A stretch of DNA of 64,000 nucleotides from CAVORB01 sp963698495 (GCA_963698495.1 CAVORB010000031.1:1-64000), one strand, 5' to 3'; positions 18,201-26,998 are shown, numbered from the stretch's first letter. Program-made: numbers and translations. Notes: generated by a model from the sequence alone, not told the origin.

Positions 18201-18806
18201 GGCGCTGTCGACCGCCTCGTAGCTATCCTGCGTGGTGTAACGACCAGCGGTGTCCAGGAGCACTGCCTCATCGGTAAACCACCAGTCGCAGTTGCGAGTC
18301 CCGCCCACACCGCGGATGGGATCCTGCCCAAAGCGCTCCGCGAGGGGGAAGCGCAGGCCGGAGTTGACCAACGCAGTGGTTTTGCCACATCCCGGCGGGC
18401 CGATGATGAGATACCAGGGGAGTTGGTAAAGGTAACGACCACCCAACCGATGTTTGACGTCTGACTTTCGCAGCACCGCCACGACCTCGTCGAAGCGCCG
18501 GCCGAGGGTTTCAAGTTCCTCGGCCGAAGCCAACTCGGCGCCGTCCGGTTGCGCCTCCGGCGCGCTTGTCAGCCGGTCCAACATGCGGTGGTTCCGCACC
18601 CGGGCGGCAGCGGCGAGTGCTAGCTGCAACAGTCCCCAGATCGCGAACGGTGCAGTATATGCAGCCCATCTCCAAGGGCTCTCGTCGAGCGCTTTATCGC
18701 CTATCGTTATCCAGGGTGAGACGAACCACATGACGAATGCGATCGCGAACGCGCCGAGAAGGCCAAGAAACCATCGTTTGCCAAGGAATCCAAACAACTT
18801 TTTCAT
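15267..18806 (-). CDS. tssM: T6SS membrane complex protein TssM (IcmF)
   Basis: 1179 residues, normal for TssM. Two N-terminal membrane helices (about 11-31 and 48-68) bracket a short periplasmic loop. The cytoplasmic NTPase-like domain follows, with Walker A GPPGCGKT at 136-143 and DTAG at 185-188. A third helix near 455-475 (AMAIGATILAATAWVISFV) leads to the long periplasmic region that contacts TssJ. The frame is unbroken over 3.5 kb. TssM with TssL and TssJ forms the trans-envelope channel through which the tail is fired. The Walker A motif is intact, although many TssM proteins do not need it. It lies 43 bases after tssL. Confidence 0.97.
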   Translation of the reverse strand: MKKLFGFLGKRWFLGLLGAFAIAFVMWFVSPWITIGDKALDESPWRWAAYTAPFAIWGLLQLALAAAARVRNHRMLDRLTSAPEAQPDGAELASAEELETLGRRFDEVVAVLRKSDVKHRLGGRYLYQLPWYLIIGPPGCGKTTALVNSGLRFPLAERFGQDPIRGVGGTRNCDWWFTDEAVLLDTAGRYTTQDSYEAVDSAAWQGFLELLRNHRPRRPVNGVLVAVSLADLIGQTETERAVHARAIKQRVQELHHHLGIRFPIYFLFMKSDLIAGFMEFFGDLGKEDREQVWGMTFHMDLATGASKGIASFAEEFDLLEGQINARLLARLQQERDPHKRAHIFAFPQQFQSFKETAQRFLRDVFEPTRFEENPLVRGVYFTSGTQTGAPIDRVMSAIAKNLGLGRQAPLVFSGTGKSFFINRLLRNVIFPEAGVAGTNLRLERHRRWIRRGAYAMAIGATILAATAWVISFVTNRTYIAEVAAQTEAIDAQIKRLEPQEREPLQFLPLLNAIRDMRGGVGDQAVPVTETFGLSQHDKLGEAARDTYRRMLEKTLLSAVILRLEEQIRELLPEPDRLYEALRVYLMIYDDRHYDPDTVRAWANAYWEHNWPREIPVEQRSRLQDHLETLFGDKPLTYRPHAIDAGLVAQAREVLSRTPSPERVFRRLEHTGVGDTFSDFSVSRAVGPYADLVFQRKSGKTLTVGVPALYTNEGYHQGFNRQTLKLIAELENERWILGTGVPLAEKAALLEDVRELYLREYIAQWRGLLDDLVVVDARDPREAAAILGLLSDKRDSPLLHLFEAVARETDLERTREEKDNLMNKAEKLVDRSVARVSRLWNETEPSPVDEKPGPEQAVTEAFNDLHALVDTEGGQVPRMAGILDQLHPLAVYMNNYADRVGRGPRLLDFVKQESTEAESLVRLAETLPPPLGSWLINIGRDSASMVSGETQAELNRLWKADVLPFCHRATHDRYPFIASGSAETPLKDFGQLFGPNGDLDRFFTENFSAAVDTTTAPWRWVGEGQGISKDALAQFETASAIRESFFSGGTPGLAVEFKLVAKEMDSQSRQFVLDLEGQNVTYRHEAGRSWSLKWPVPEGTGRVRMTFLDVFNKQTGITEQGPWAWFRLLDHSSMTKIDDELYRVTFRLGNLSATFDLDALSVRNPFGRSELRSFRCPERL

Positions 18807-18849
18807 GGCCGGCAGGACTATCGGTTTAAGGCGTTATGCTGACCCGGCG

Positions 18850-20211
18850 TCATTGCGTAGCGCCCTCGGTGTCGGCTGCACGCCAAAGCGTTATCTCCAC
18901 GCGGCGGTTTCGCGCATCCGTCGGCGTATCCTCGATCAACGGCTCTGCCGCGCCTCTCCCCTTCGTGCTGATCCTCCCGACGTCACGGACTCTGGCCTGT
19001 AGCTCCTCGAGAACGCTTTCCGCTCGTTCCTCGGAAAGCTGTTGGTTCGAGAGGAAACGCCGCGACCTGATGGGTACGCTGTCCGTGTGTCCAGTGATCA
19101 AGATCGCGCCAGGCAGTTGGTCTAATGCCTCCCCGATGCGCCTGAGAACGGGGATGTAATCGTCTTTGACAGACACTTTTCCCGAAGGAAACAACCCATC
19201 ACCGCGAATCCTTATCGTTTCACCACCGAATTGGTCGATGACCTCGAGCTTGCCCGAGCGAATATCCTCCTTGAGAAGCTTGCGGAGCGTGAGTGGCTCC
19301 ACTCTTGGCGGGGGACGGGCCTCTTGGGGAGGTTCAGGGGCAGGGGTACGAGGAACCTCTATAGCGGGGACATCGAGGCTCGCGATCCGTTGGAACACGG
19401 GCTCCGATTCCTGATTTAGCGCGAGATTGAAAAATGTGAACAGCACCAGTAGGAGTGCGGTAGCGACTGCCGCGAGCACCCACAGGGGAACGGCCTGGAT
19501 GAGGGGGTCGCGCGATTCGGTTATCCCCCGCCAATGGGGCGAAAGCTCGGGTTCGGCGTCGCCGCGCTGGGCGCGTATCGTCTGGTATAGCCGCTCACGA
19601 ACGGTCTCGAGCTGGTCCCTGCCGCCTTCCCGCACGCGGTAGCGTCCCTCGAAACCGAGCGCTAGGCACAGGTACATGAGCTCCAGCATGTGTAGGTTGC
19701 CGCTCGGGTAGGCGATCAGACGCTCGAGCGCCTGAAAAAACTTCTCCCCGCCCCAGGTCTCTTTGTGGAAGGTGATCAGGAGCCCCTGTTTGGCCCACGT
19801 GCTCTCGCTACCCCATGGGGTTCCAAGGACGCCCTCGTCGACCAGGGAGCATAGTACGTAGCGCGCTGGCAGGACTGTCGCTTCCGGAATGCCCTGCGCC
19901 CTTGCACACGACTCAAACTCGCGGATCTCGCCGATCAGGCGATTGCGCAGGCCATTGGGATCGGCGTGGCTTAGGGTGTGACGGAGTTGCGCCGCCGTGA
20001 CCAGCAGGGGCGAGGCACAGCGCACAAGGGGGTTGACGGAGGAGCCGAGCTGCCGCAGATCGGACCAATAGGGTGCATCGCCGGATCGCCCCATGGATGG
20101 CGGTAGGGGGGACGCCGGTGCCGGAGCTCCGGGCCTGCGTCCGCCCGGCGAAGGCCGGAGCACAGTGCGGTCTGTGTTCTCGGGGGTGAGGAAGGGGTCA
20201 TCCTGGGGCAT
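18850..20211 (-). CDS. tssL: T6SS membrane complex protein TssL with OmpA-like domain
   Basis: 453 residues in three parts. After a proline-rich leader (1-45) comes the cytoplasmic DotU/TssL domain (about 50-235), with conserved RYVLCSLVDEGVLGTPWG and WGGEKFFQ. One membrane helix spans about 241-265. The periplasmic end is an OmpA-family peptidoglycan-binding domain with GHTDSVP at 374-380 and the NRRVEI arginine at 436. The extended form anchors the membrane complex directly to peptidoglycan, so no separate TagL-type protein is needed. It starts six bases after the tssK stop on the same strand. Confidence 0.97.
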   Translation of the reverse strand: MPQDDPFLTPENTDRTVLRPSPGGRRPGAPAPASPLPPSMGRSGDAPYWSDLRQLGSSVNPLVRCASPLLVTAAQLRHTLSHADPNGLRNRLIGEIREFESCARAQGIPEATVLPARYVLCSLVDEGVLGTPWGSESTWAKQGLLITFHKETWGGEKFFQALERLIAYPSGNLHMLELMYLCLALGFEGRYRVREGGRDQLETVRERLYQTIRAQRGDAEPELSPHWRGITESRDPLIQAVPLWVLAAVATALLLVLFTFFNLALNQESEPVFQRIASLDVPAIEVPRTPAPEPPQEARPPPRVEPLTLRKLLKEDIRSGKLEVIDQFGGETIRIRGDGLFPSGKVSVKDDYIPVLRRIGEALDQLPGAILITGHTDSVPIRSRRFLSNQQLSEERAESVLEELQARVRDVGRISTKGRGAAEPLIEDTPTDARNRRVEITLWRAADTEGATQ

Positions 20212-20217
20212 AAAGGC

Positions 20218-21552
20218 TCACTCCCGTATGGCCCAGAACTCTAGCTGCAGGTCTGGGAAATCCCCGCCGATGTGCATGGCAAAGGCGCCGGAGACGTCGA
20301 GCTGGCCCCAGAACTCGTTGTTGCGGTCCAACTCGAAATAGGCGAATCCCGCGTGGTAGGGGATCTGACGCGGCGCCACCGGCAGCGGGCGTAACTTGAT
20401 TCCGGGTAGTGCCAGCTTCACCAACTCCTGGATTTTCTCCGCCGGTCCGATCTTCACCTGGGACGGAAACTGACTGCGTAGAACTTCAGCGTCGATTTTG
20501 GCGTGAGCCGCCAGGACGAAGCTTGCGTGAACGAGCAGCGTTTTGTCGCTGAGCGGGGCGATGCGGAAGCCGTACTTACGTTCCTGAATCGGAATGGGTA
20601 TCGCGCGTTCCTCCAACACCTTTCTCAGCGCGTCGCGAAGGGTGGCCATGACGGGTGTGAAGGTCGCGTCGAGGTCATCATGACGATAGACTGGAAATGT
20701 CGGGGGGCGTTTCTCGCTGGTCGTGAAGCTGCAGAGTTCTCCGGCCATGGGCAAAAGCAAGCGATAAAGGGCCTCGGGGTGTAATCCTGCGATTGCGCTC
20801 AGGTGCGCCATTATCGGCTCCGCCCGATTGACGACCTGCAGCAATAAGAAGTCCGCCCATTCGGCGACACCTCCGCGGCCTGTGCCGCTGACCCGCGCGG
20901 CCAGTGTCTCGGCTCTGTGGTGGAGCAGCCCCAGCAACTCGCCGCAGAATCCCGCCAGGCGTGAGTTGGCTTGGTAGTCGACACACGGTGGGATATAGCT
21001 ATCATCAAGGACGACCTGCTTGTCCGCTCGGCACTCGATGACTTTCGTAAGGCCTGCGTAAGCGAAGCCATTGCGGTTCTCGCGCTCCAGTAGCAGCCGG
21101 AGATCGAGTCGGCCGACCTCGATGCGGCTCTCCGTCTGCGCCCCAACAACGTTGTCACGGATATCGACCTCGTCGCTGCGGTAGCGCAGGGAATGTTCTT
21201 CGTCGTCAACGCTCCCTGCCTCGGGAAGTCCCGGCTGGCGAAGGGGCAGCGCGAGGTAGACAACCTGCTCCTTGACTGTTTCATCGATCTCCAACGGCCG
21301 GGGTGGCGGGTCGTCCGCGGGGATGTTAAATGGGGTGCCGTCCGGGAGGAGACCTGACGCCTCTGCGATGGCGATCTTACCCATGGTTAGTAGGTCGGCA
21401 TCCAAAATGAGCTGGCGGATGCCCCACGGGTGCGGTGTCCCGAGACTAGTCTTGGACGCCACTAAATGTTCGAGATAGCGGTCGTGCTGCTGAAAATGAT
21501 GGGGCTGCAGGAACAACCCCTCCGACCACAGCACTTTGTTGTTCCAGGACAT
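20218..21552 (-). CDS. tssK: T6SS baseplate protein TssK
   Basis: 444 residues, the standard size. The opening VLWSEGLFLQPHHFQQHDRYLE (given here only by its core LFLQPHHFQQ) is diagnostic of TssK. The rest shows its shell and neck domains, including a C-terminal KIQELVKLALPGIKLRPLP segment. TssK trimers connect the baseplate (TssEFG, VgrG) to the TssLM membrane complex. The gene sits between tssJ and tssL as usual, 15 bases after tssJ, with no sign of damage. Confidence 0.97.
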   Translation of the reverse strand: MSWNNKVLWSEGLFLQPHHFQQHDRYLEHLVASKTSLGTPHPWGIRQLILDADLLTMGKIAIAEASGLLPDGTPFNIPADDPPPRPLEIDETVKEQVVYLALPLRQPGLPEAGSVDDEEHSLRYRSDEVDIRDNVVGAQTESRIEVGRLDLRLLLERENRNGFAYAGLTKVIECRADKQVVLDDSYIPPCVDYQANSRLAGFCGELLGLLHHRAETLAARVSGTGRGGVAEWADFLLLQVVNRAEPIMAHLSAIAGLHPEALYRLLLPMAGELCSFTTSEKRPPTFPVYRHDDLDATFTPVMATLRDALRKVLEERAIPIPIQERKYGFRIAPLSDKTLLVHASFVLAAHAKIDAEVLRSQFPSQVKIGPAEKIQELVKLALPGIKLRPLPVAPRQIPYHAGFAYFELDRNNEFWGQLDVSGAFAMHIGGDFPDLQLEFWAIRE

Positions 21553-21567
21553 GTCTTGCCCCCGTGA

Positions 21568-22035
21568 TCAGCGGATGGAGACAGAACTCGGGCCGAGCTC
21601 TATCTGCAGCTTGTTCGTCTTGCCACGCTGCAGCCCATGGGTCGCCCTCCAGATGGCGTTGTCGATATCTCGGTATGCCCCCAAGACGCCAACATACTGC
21701 GCATCCGGGTCTGTGGCGCGCTCGATTCGGAGCTGTTCTCCAGGCCGAAGATTGAGCTCCTCGCGGGCGAGTAGATCCCCTCCCAAGGTGGCGTCCTCAT
21801 GGTCGTAGAGACTGAAAAAGTCCGCGGACTGGAAGCTTCCGGCCGTCTTGAGCTCATAGATCCGCACCACGATGGGCAGGGGATGGCCGCCCGCTTCTTT
21901 GTTCGCGTCCTGGGTCGCGGTCACATTCGCTTCTAGACGGGTAGGGCTGCTTCCGCAGCCTTCAACGGCCATTGCGACGAAAAAGGCGAGCAGCACAAGG
22001 GCGATTTTCCTCAGGCCTATCTCGAAGATCCACAT
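21568..22035 (-). CDS. tssJ: T6SS outer-membrane lipoprotein TssJ
   Basis: 155 residues from ATG 22035, chosen over an upstream in-frame start at 22077 because an AAGGGAGGG ribosome site precedes it. The hydrophobic signal ends in a lipobox (AVEGC) and the mature part carries the TssJ beta-sandwich pattern: LPIVVRIYELKTAGSFQSAD, DFFSLYD, and LGVLGAYRDI (read here as VGVLGAYRDI). TssJ sits in the outer membrane and recruits TssM. It follows the FHA gene by 38 bases. Confidence 0.95.
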   Translation of the reverse strand: MWIFEIGLRKIALVLLAFFVAMAVEGCGSSPTRLEANVTATQDANKEAGGHPLPIVVRIYELKTAGSFQSADFFSLYDHEDATLGGDLLAREELNLRPGEQLRIERATDPDAQYVGVLGAYRDIDNAIWRATHGLQRGKTNKLQIELGPSSVSIR

Positions 22036-22073
22036 GTCGTACCCTCCCTTAGCGTTTCTCGTTACACGCCGTG

Positions 22074-23522
22074 TCATATTCGGTCGTGCGGGTCGTCGCT
22101 CGCGGAAGGATTTCTCAGTCGCTGGGTCTGGTCCTCGTAGGCTCGTTTGAATGCCTCGCCAAACACCTTGAGAAAATCCTCTGTCGCGCCCGTTGCGATT
22201 TCACCGTATTCCTCCGTGAACAGGTCCCAATATTTTGCCTTGAGGCCCGTAGGCATCAGGCTGTCTAGAACCGAGCGATCTTGAAAGCGTTGTTCCAGTT
22301 TTACCGGATCCAGACGAGAGAGTAATGCCTGTAATGCGGCGCGCATGCCGGCGATGATAGCCATCTCATGGCGCTGAATGTCATCGAAGGCCTCGCGCGC
22401 TGCATCCTCGGCAGGGAGGAAACCGCGTCCGGGGCGGAACAGGAGGTGTTCCAAAGCGTCTTGCGGGTCGACCGAAAATTTGAACGGGTTGTTCTCGGCC
22501 GAACGGATTGTCGTCATCTCCAGGCGAAGCTCGCCCTTAAAGCTCGCGCGCGCCATCATCACCCGCATCAATCCTTCCGTCATAGCGCGCAGGAGCTTTC
22601 CGGCTGAGCGCATGAGCTGGACTCGGCCCGCTTGGTCATCCGGCAAATCGCCCGACCCCAGCCCCGACAGGAAGGCACTTAGAGTATCGATCTCACCTGC
22701 TGGACCGAGGTGCGTCGCCACGGCCGCTCGTTGGGGGTCAGGTGGCAGCGGTTGTTGCGGCGGCTCGACAGACGGACTCGAGGCGGACGGAGCACCCTCC
22801 GGTTCACCGGTTTCAGTTGCTTCCGCGGCAGTGACACTGCTCGATTCGTCGGTCCATATGTCATAGTCCTCAGGTATGGCATTAGGAGGGCGAAAGTACG
22901 CGTTTTCGTCCGGAGTATGGTCCCGCTCGGCAGGCGGCGACTTCACCGATGCCGAGCTGTTGGAATCCCAGGGCGACCTCGGCTCGGCCTCGGACGCATC
23001 CGCGCTGAACCAGTCATGCGTCTCCGGTAACTCGTCTTCTTGCCCCTCAAGCGAGCCAAACGGCTCGTGCGTCTCCGCCGCCGGTGCAACGAGGTCGAGG
23101 ATGTCACGGGGGGTCTCGTCGGACGTTAACGCTTGGTGTGGCTCGTAACCTGCTTCAACCCGAGCAAAAGGGTCGAACGGCTCGGTGGATGGCACGTCCC
23201 CTTCCGCAATCGACACGCGCAAGTCGTATGCGCCGATGGTCAGTTCGTCGCCATCGTGCAGCACAGTCCCTTGTCCGTGATGTAGCGGTTCCGCTGCGTG
23301 GTTGATGACGGTACCGTTCGTGCTCGTGTCCTGTATGAAGAACGCACCGTCACGGAACTGAATTCTGGCATGTTGACCCGAGACCCACCGATCGGGGTCG
23401 GGTAACACCAAGTCGTTGCCAGGGCTTCGTCCAATGGTGCCACCAGCTACGCCTATCGTTGAGTGAGGCGCCTGCGGTGGAGGTGCACTCTGGTAGCGGA
23501 TGACGGTAAGGATCAGATCCAT
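22074..23522 (-). CDS. tagH: T6SS FHA-domain scaffold protein (TagH/Fha type)
   Basis: 482 residues. An N-terminal FHA domain (about 20-95) shows GRSPGNDLVLPD, SGQHARI and STNGT, the phosphothreonine-binding residues. A long acidic, low-complexity linker follows (about 110-270). The C-terminal ~200 residues match the T6SS FHA C-terminal domain, with DTLSAFLSGLGSGDLPD, RLEMTTIRSAENNPFKFS and LDSLMPTGLKAKYWDLF. In P. aeruginosa-type systems Fha is phosphorylated by PpkA and dephosphorylated by PppA, and the phosphorylated form promotes assembly. Both enzymes are encoded nearby, so the same switch is expected here. Confidence 0.93.
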   Translation of the reverse strand: MDLILTVIRYQSAPPPQAPHSTIGVAGGTIGRSPGNDLVLPDPDRWVSGQHARIQFRDGAFFIQDTSTNGTVINHAAEPLHHGQGTVLHDGDELTIGAYDLRVSIAEGDVPSTEPFDPFARVEAGYEPHQALTSDETPRDILDLVAPAAETHEPFGSLEGQEDELPETHDWFSADASEAEPRSPWDSNSSASVKSPPAERDHTPDENAYFRPPNAIPEDYDIWTDESSSVTAAEATETGEPEGAPSASSPSVEPPQQPLPPDPQRAAVATHLGPAGEIDTLSAFLSGLGSGDLPDDQAGRVQLMRSAGKLLRAMTEGLMRVMMARASFKGELRLEMTTIRSAENNPFKFSVDPQDALEHLLFRPGRGFLPAEDAAREAFDDIQRHEMAIIAGMRAALQALLSRLDPVKLEQRFQDRSVLDSLMPTGLKAKYWDLFTEEYGEIATGATEDFLKVFGEAFKRAYEDQTQRLRNPSASDDPHDRI

Positions 23523-23672
23523 CTTTATGGCCGATGATGCGAGAAGGCGGGTCGCGATGGCCCTCGCGGGGTCGTTCCCAGGCCGCGTGCTGGCGTTGGA
23601 ATGTCTCTCGTCACCGAGAGCCGGAACGCAGCATCCAGTTCGAGCAACTTCTTATCGAACAAACAGTATAGT

Positions 23673-24494
23673 CTACGGAAGCTTGGTCCCGAGAGCGTCA
23701 TTGCCTTCTGGTGATACTCCGGCGAGTGCTTGCAAGAAGCCATAGAAAAGATCGGATGTGGGGAATCTTCGCTCTGTGAGCTGAGCTTCGGAACACTCGA
23801 CCCACGAGATCGCGGTAACCAGAGGTAGCCAGCGTGCCGGCGCTGACCCGATGCCGTCTCCGAAACGGTAAAGGATGCCCGAAGGACGCCGAGGTAGTCG
23901 GATGCTTTCAACCCCTTCGGCGCTGGGATCTGCGCATTGGCGGGGATCGGAGGTGACCAGGAACTCCCGGCAGGAAAGAGGGCGGTGCGAATGGATGCTG
24001 CACGACTCATTGTCCAGAAAGGGGCAGGGGATCCCTAGCCGGAAGTACTTCAATCCCAGGGTCCTGCGCCGATCAGCCGAGTCGAACGCCTCGGGGACAC
24101 CCAGTTCGGCAAGGAGTCCGGCCTCAGACAGCCTGGCCCTGGCGACCTCGATCCGCTGCTGGATGCGTGCACGCCGACTTTCCTCCATTCCGTCGATCAG
24201 GAGTTTGAGGAAGACCGCCTCTGCCTCGGCAACCGGCACCAATTGCCGGCAGCACGCGCCGCAGTGCGGGCCACATGAGATCGACCGATTCGCCCTGCTG
24301 GCTTCGCGAGCGGCGGCATCGACGACGGCATCGGTCAAAGCCTGGACGATCGGGAGAAACTGGGGCAGTGACGAATACCCGCCCGGAATGGCGGCCCGAA
24401 TCGTGATCTGCTCCTGACCCACCCGAAGTTTGGTCTCGACTCTCAGGGGCTCCGGCGGTTGCGTGGGACCAGAAATCCCTCGGTCGTTACTCAT
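23673..24494 (-). CDS. YkgJ-family cysteine-cluster protein
   Basis: 273 residues from ATG 24494. The family's eight-cysteine pattern is visible: CGPHCGACC with a following QLVPVAEAEA, then CPFLDNESCSIHSHRPLSCR and a later cysteine in RQC. These cysteines probably bind an iron-sulfur cluster or zinc; the biochemical role of YkgJ proteins is not established. The gene lies between tagH and the FHA-transglycosylase gene on the same strand, which suggests T6SS function, but 150-200 bases of spacer on each side mean it may have its own signals. No membrane segment is present. Confidence 0.75.
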   Translation of the reverse strand: MSNDRGISGPTQPPEPLRVETKLRVGQEQITIRAAIPGGYSSLPQFLPIVQALTDAVVDAAAREASRANRSISCGPHCGACCRQLVPVAEAEAVFLKLLIDGMEESRRARIQQRIEVARARLSEAGLLAELGVPEAFDSADRRRTLGLKYFRLGIPCPFLDNESCSIHSHRPLSCREFLVTSDPRQCADPSAEGVESIRLPRRPSGILYRFGDGIGSAPARWLPLVTAISWVECSEAQLTERRFPTSDLFYGFLQALAGVSPEGNDALGTKLP

Positions 24495-24694
24495 GGCGAT
24501 GCGATGCCATGTAGGGGCTGCCGGTTCGGAGCGTGGCATGGGTCGAGTTCATACCATGGTGCCCGCACTGAGAGATACCGGCGATTGACGTAAGCGAATG
24601 GTGTCTTGTCGACCGGGCAAGTGGCTGATCGGGGGGCAAGCTGCCTCCTCTGTTGCCCAAGATAGAGGGCGTTCCTGGAGACGACGTTTTCGGA

Positions 24695-26197
24695 TCATTC
24701 GAGACCCAACAGCGGGTTTTCGAATTCGAAGCCAAACAAGCGAGGGTTTTCGCAGATGACCGCAGCCGAAAAGATGTAGAACACGTAGTCATAGGTCTCG
24801 TCCGGAATCCGGTGATGGCGCAGCAGCTTCCAGAAGTTGCGTTCTCGCGGGTTATGCGGCATCTGCCTGATCCGCTTGATGATGTTGCCCTCTCCCCAAT
24901 TGTAAGAAGCCATTACCAACAGCCCCGAGGCTTGAGCGTCTGTGCGATAGATGTACTTGAGGTACTTGGCTGCGGCGAAGGACGCCTTCCTGAAGTCGTG
25001 GCGGTCATCGGCGGGGTCGTAGCTACCCGAATCCTGCAAAGGCCCGACCCGCAGACCGTAACGTTCGGCGGTGCTGGGAATGAACTGCCACATGCCTTTG
25101 GCGCGTCCGTACCGGGTGGGTGGGCCGACAGCGCGCGGTTGGAAGCTGCTCTCCTGCAAAGCGAGATAGATGAACTGGTACGCGAGACCCTGACTCGTGA
25201 GAGCTTGATAGATCGTCGGCGCATAGTTGTTGTCCTTTAGTCGCTGGATCGCATTCGCGAGGCGCGGTGATGACTGCCATTTCTTTATATATTTCCGCAC
25301 CTCGCTGACGAAGTCGCCTGGTACGTCTACCTCCGTTTCGCCGAAGACTCTCGCCATATGCAGGATCAGGAGCTCGTCGGAATCGGGCGCGAAGAGGCGG
25401 CTGGCTCTGAGCTCCCGTACGTAGGCATCGTAGTTCTCACGCATCGAGGTTAGTTTGCGCTTGGCCTCCGCGATCTCCTCTCGTCGTCTGGCCAGGCGCG
25501 ACTCTCCCAGATCGGCTTCGAGGTCTGCTTCTAGGTTGGCGACATAGACCTCCAGCTCTTTCATGCCATAGAAGATGTCGTTGGCGAGGTTGCCCATCTT
25601 CTGAAGCTGTATGTATTGAAAGAGCGCCAGTCCTCCCAGGCCCACGACCATCGCCAGCGAGATGCCGATGACCGTGTGGTAGAGACGCCTTTGCTGGCGC
25701 TTGGCGTCTCTGAACGCCTGACGGATTAGCATCGTGTGCTCGCCTGCCGGTGCCGACCCATCGCCTTCGAGGTAGTGGCTGGAGATTTCCGTTAAAGACC
25801 TCGAGGAAACGCCCCTGGGTGGGGAAACATGTGGTGGCTTGGAGGACGGGGCAATTGCACGAACGCGCGGACCGTCGCGGCCCAACGCTAGGGTGACGGT
25901 GCCGTTGAGCGGCAGTTTGTCGATGGCCTTTCCACCTATTAGCGTGCCGTTGCTGCTCTTCAGGTCTCGCACCCACCAGCGATCGCCCTCCGGAAAGATC
26001 TCCGCGTGGTGCCGGCTCACCATCGCATCGGAAATGCGGACAGCGCAGTCCTCGCCACGGCCAACGATGAACGCGTGTGAAAAGAGCGCGCGCTCCTGCT
26101 CGCCTCGCGGACCGGGGTATTGGATTTCCAGCGGAGGGGTGCCTTCGCTCAGTCTGGCACCCCTTGGAACAAATACAGTCCGTTGTTCGTTCCCCAC
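24695..26197 (-). CDS. FHA domain - membrane helix - lytic transglycosylase fusion
   Basis: 500 residues with an unusual order. A cytoplasmic FHA domain (about 35-105) shows GRGED at 46-50, SRHHAEI at 61-67 and SSNGT at 81-85. One membrane helix spans about 176-197. A coiled-coil stalk follows (about 205-265). The C-terminal SLT/MltD-like lytic transglycosylase domain (about 330-480) has the catalytic glutamate in ALQESSF (E349), the AKGMWQFIP motif at 366-374 and SYNWGEGN at 431-438. The topology is FHA inside and transglycosylase in the periplasm. The likely job is to open peptidoglycan locally for T6SS assembly under control of threonine phosphorylation by PpkA; that link is inference. The gene is 12 bases downstream of 26210-26998. 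Confidence 0.88.
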   Translation of the reverse strand: MGNEQRTVFVPRGARLSEGTPPLEIQYPGPRGEQERALFSHAFIVGRGEDCAVRISDAMVSRHHAEIFPEGDRWWVRDLKSSNGTLIGGKAIDKLPLNGTVTLALGRDGPRVRAIAPSSKPPHVSPPRGVSSRSLTEISSHYLEGDGSAPAGEHTMLIRQAFRDAKRQQRRLYHTVIGISLAMVVGLGGLALFQYIQLQKMGNLANDIFYGMKELEVYVANLEADLEADLGESRLARRREEIAEAKRKLTSMRENYDAYVRELRASRLFAPDSDELLILHMARVFGETEVDVPGDFVSEVRKYIKKWQSSPRLANAIQRLKDNNYAPTIYQALTSQGLAYQFIYLALQESSFQPRAVGPPTRYGRAKGMWQFIPSTAERYGLRVGPLQDSGSYDPADDRHDFRKASFAAAKYLKYIYRTDAQASGLLVMASYNWGEGNIIKRIRQMPHNPRERNFWKLLRHHRIPDETYDYVFYIFSAAVICENPRLFGFEFENPLLGLE

Positions 26198-26209
26198 TCG
26201 ATGGACGCT

Positions 26210-26998
26210 CTAGCTCGCGGATGGGACCAACAAATCCTCGCCGAGTCCTACAACCAGCTGGACCAGAGATTCCCTCAGCGGATCATTCATTCGTATGATC
26301 GATTCGAGGTCGATGATCTCCTCGAAAGCCGGAGCCCCGGAAAGCTCCGTGCTCTGGAGGATGGCTTCGTCCGCGGGCAGCAGCGTTCGTACCGGTGCGG
26401 AAACGTGGGTTATCGGCAGACCGCCGAGCGCCTCCGCGTGCTCTACGGTCACCGTGAAGCGCAGGGCGCGGAGGATGGGCGAAACCCCGAACTCCTGGGA
26501 CAGAATGATGTGGAGCGCGAGGTAGTGGAGAAGACACGCTTGAAGCTCGATGCGAGCCGAGCCGGATTGGCTCGCCACCAGCTCCTGCATGCGTCCCGGT
26601 CCGAGTCCCTTGTAGCTCAGGACCCAGCTCAGCGGAGAGGTTACCGTGACCGACCTGACGCCGTCGGAGCATTGTGGCGTGTAGGTGTAGGTGACGGGCG
26701 TGATTTCCACCGCAGACCCAAACAAGTCGATCGGCGTATCGATGTCGTCGTCGAAGCGGAAGGGTTTCGCGTGACCGACGCGCGCGTAGAGGGAACGGAG
26801 CTCTCTTAGGGAGGCGTCTGCGATCTTCACCGTCTGCTTCGGTGCGTTGCGAATGTGCTCACCTAGGACATTGGTGGGCCTGAACAGCGGCTGAAGCGAA
26901 CGCAGGTGAGCGTTCAACTCATTGCGGAAGTACTCGGCAATGGCGCGGGTCACCTTTCGCAACCGCAAGAGCTTGGCGATATCCACTTGCTGATTCAC
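26210..26998 (-). CDS. Unrecognised T6SS-operon protein (262 residues)
   Basis: A 262-residue soluble-looking protein with no signal peptide or membrane helix. It begins with a basic helical segment (DIAKLLRLRKVTRAIAEYFR) and the phrase LRSLQPLFRPTNVLGEHI; the middle holds PVTYTYTPQCSDGVRSVTVT and WVLSYKGLGPGRMQELVAS. I do not recognise the family. It is the first gene of the leftward tss operon and lies 12 bases before the FHA-transglycosylase gene, so it is probably made with it. The pattern of beta strands followed by helices and its place in the operon would suit a baseplate or assembly factor, but nothing in the sequence proves this. Confidence 0.6.
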   Translation of the reverse strand: MNQQVDIAKLLRLRKVTRAIAEYFRNELNAHLRSLQPLFRPTNVLGEHIRNAPKQTVKIADASLRELRSLYARVGHAKPFRFDDDIDTPIDLFGSAVEITPVTYTYTPQCSDGVRSVTVTSPLSWVLSYKGLGPGRMQELVASQSGSARIELQACLLHYLALHIILSQEFGVSPILRALRFTVTVEHAEALGGLPITHVSAPVRTLLPADEAILQSTELSGAPAFEEIIDLESIIRMNDPLRESLVQLVVGLGEDLLVPSAS

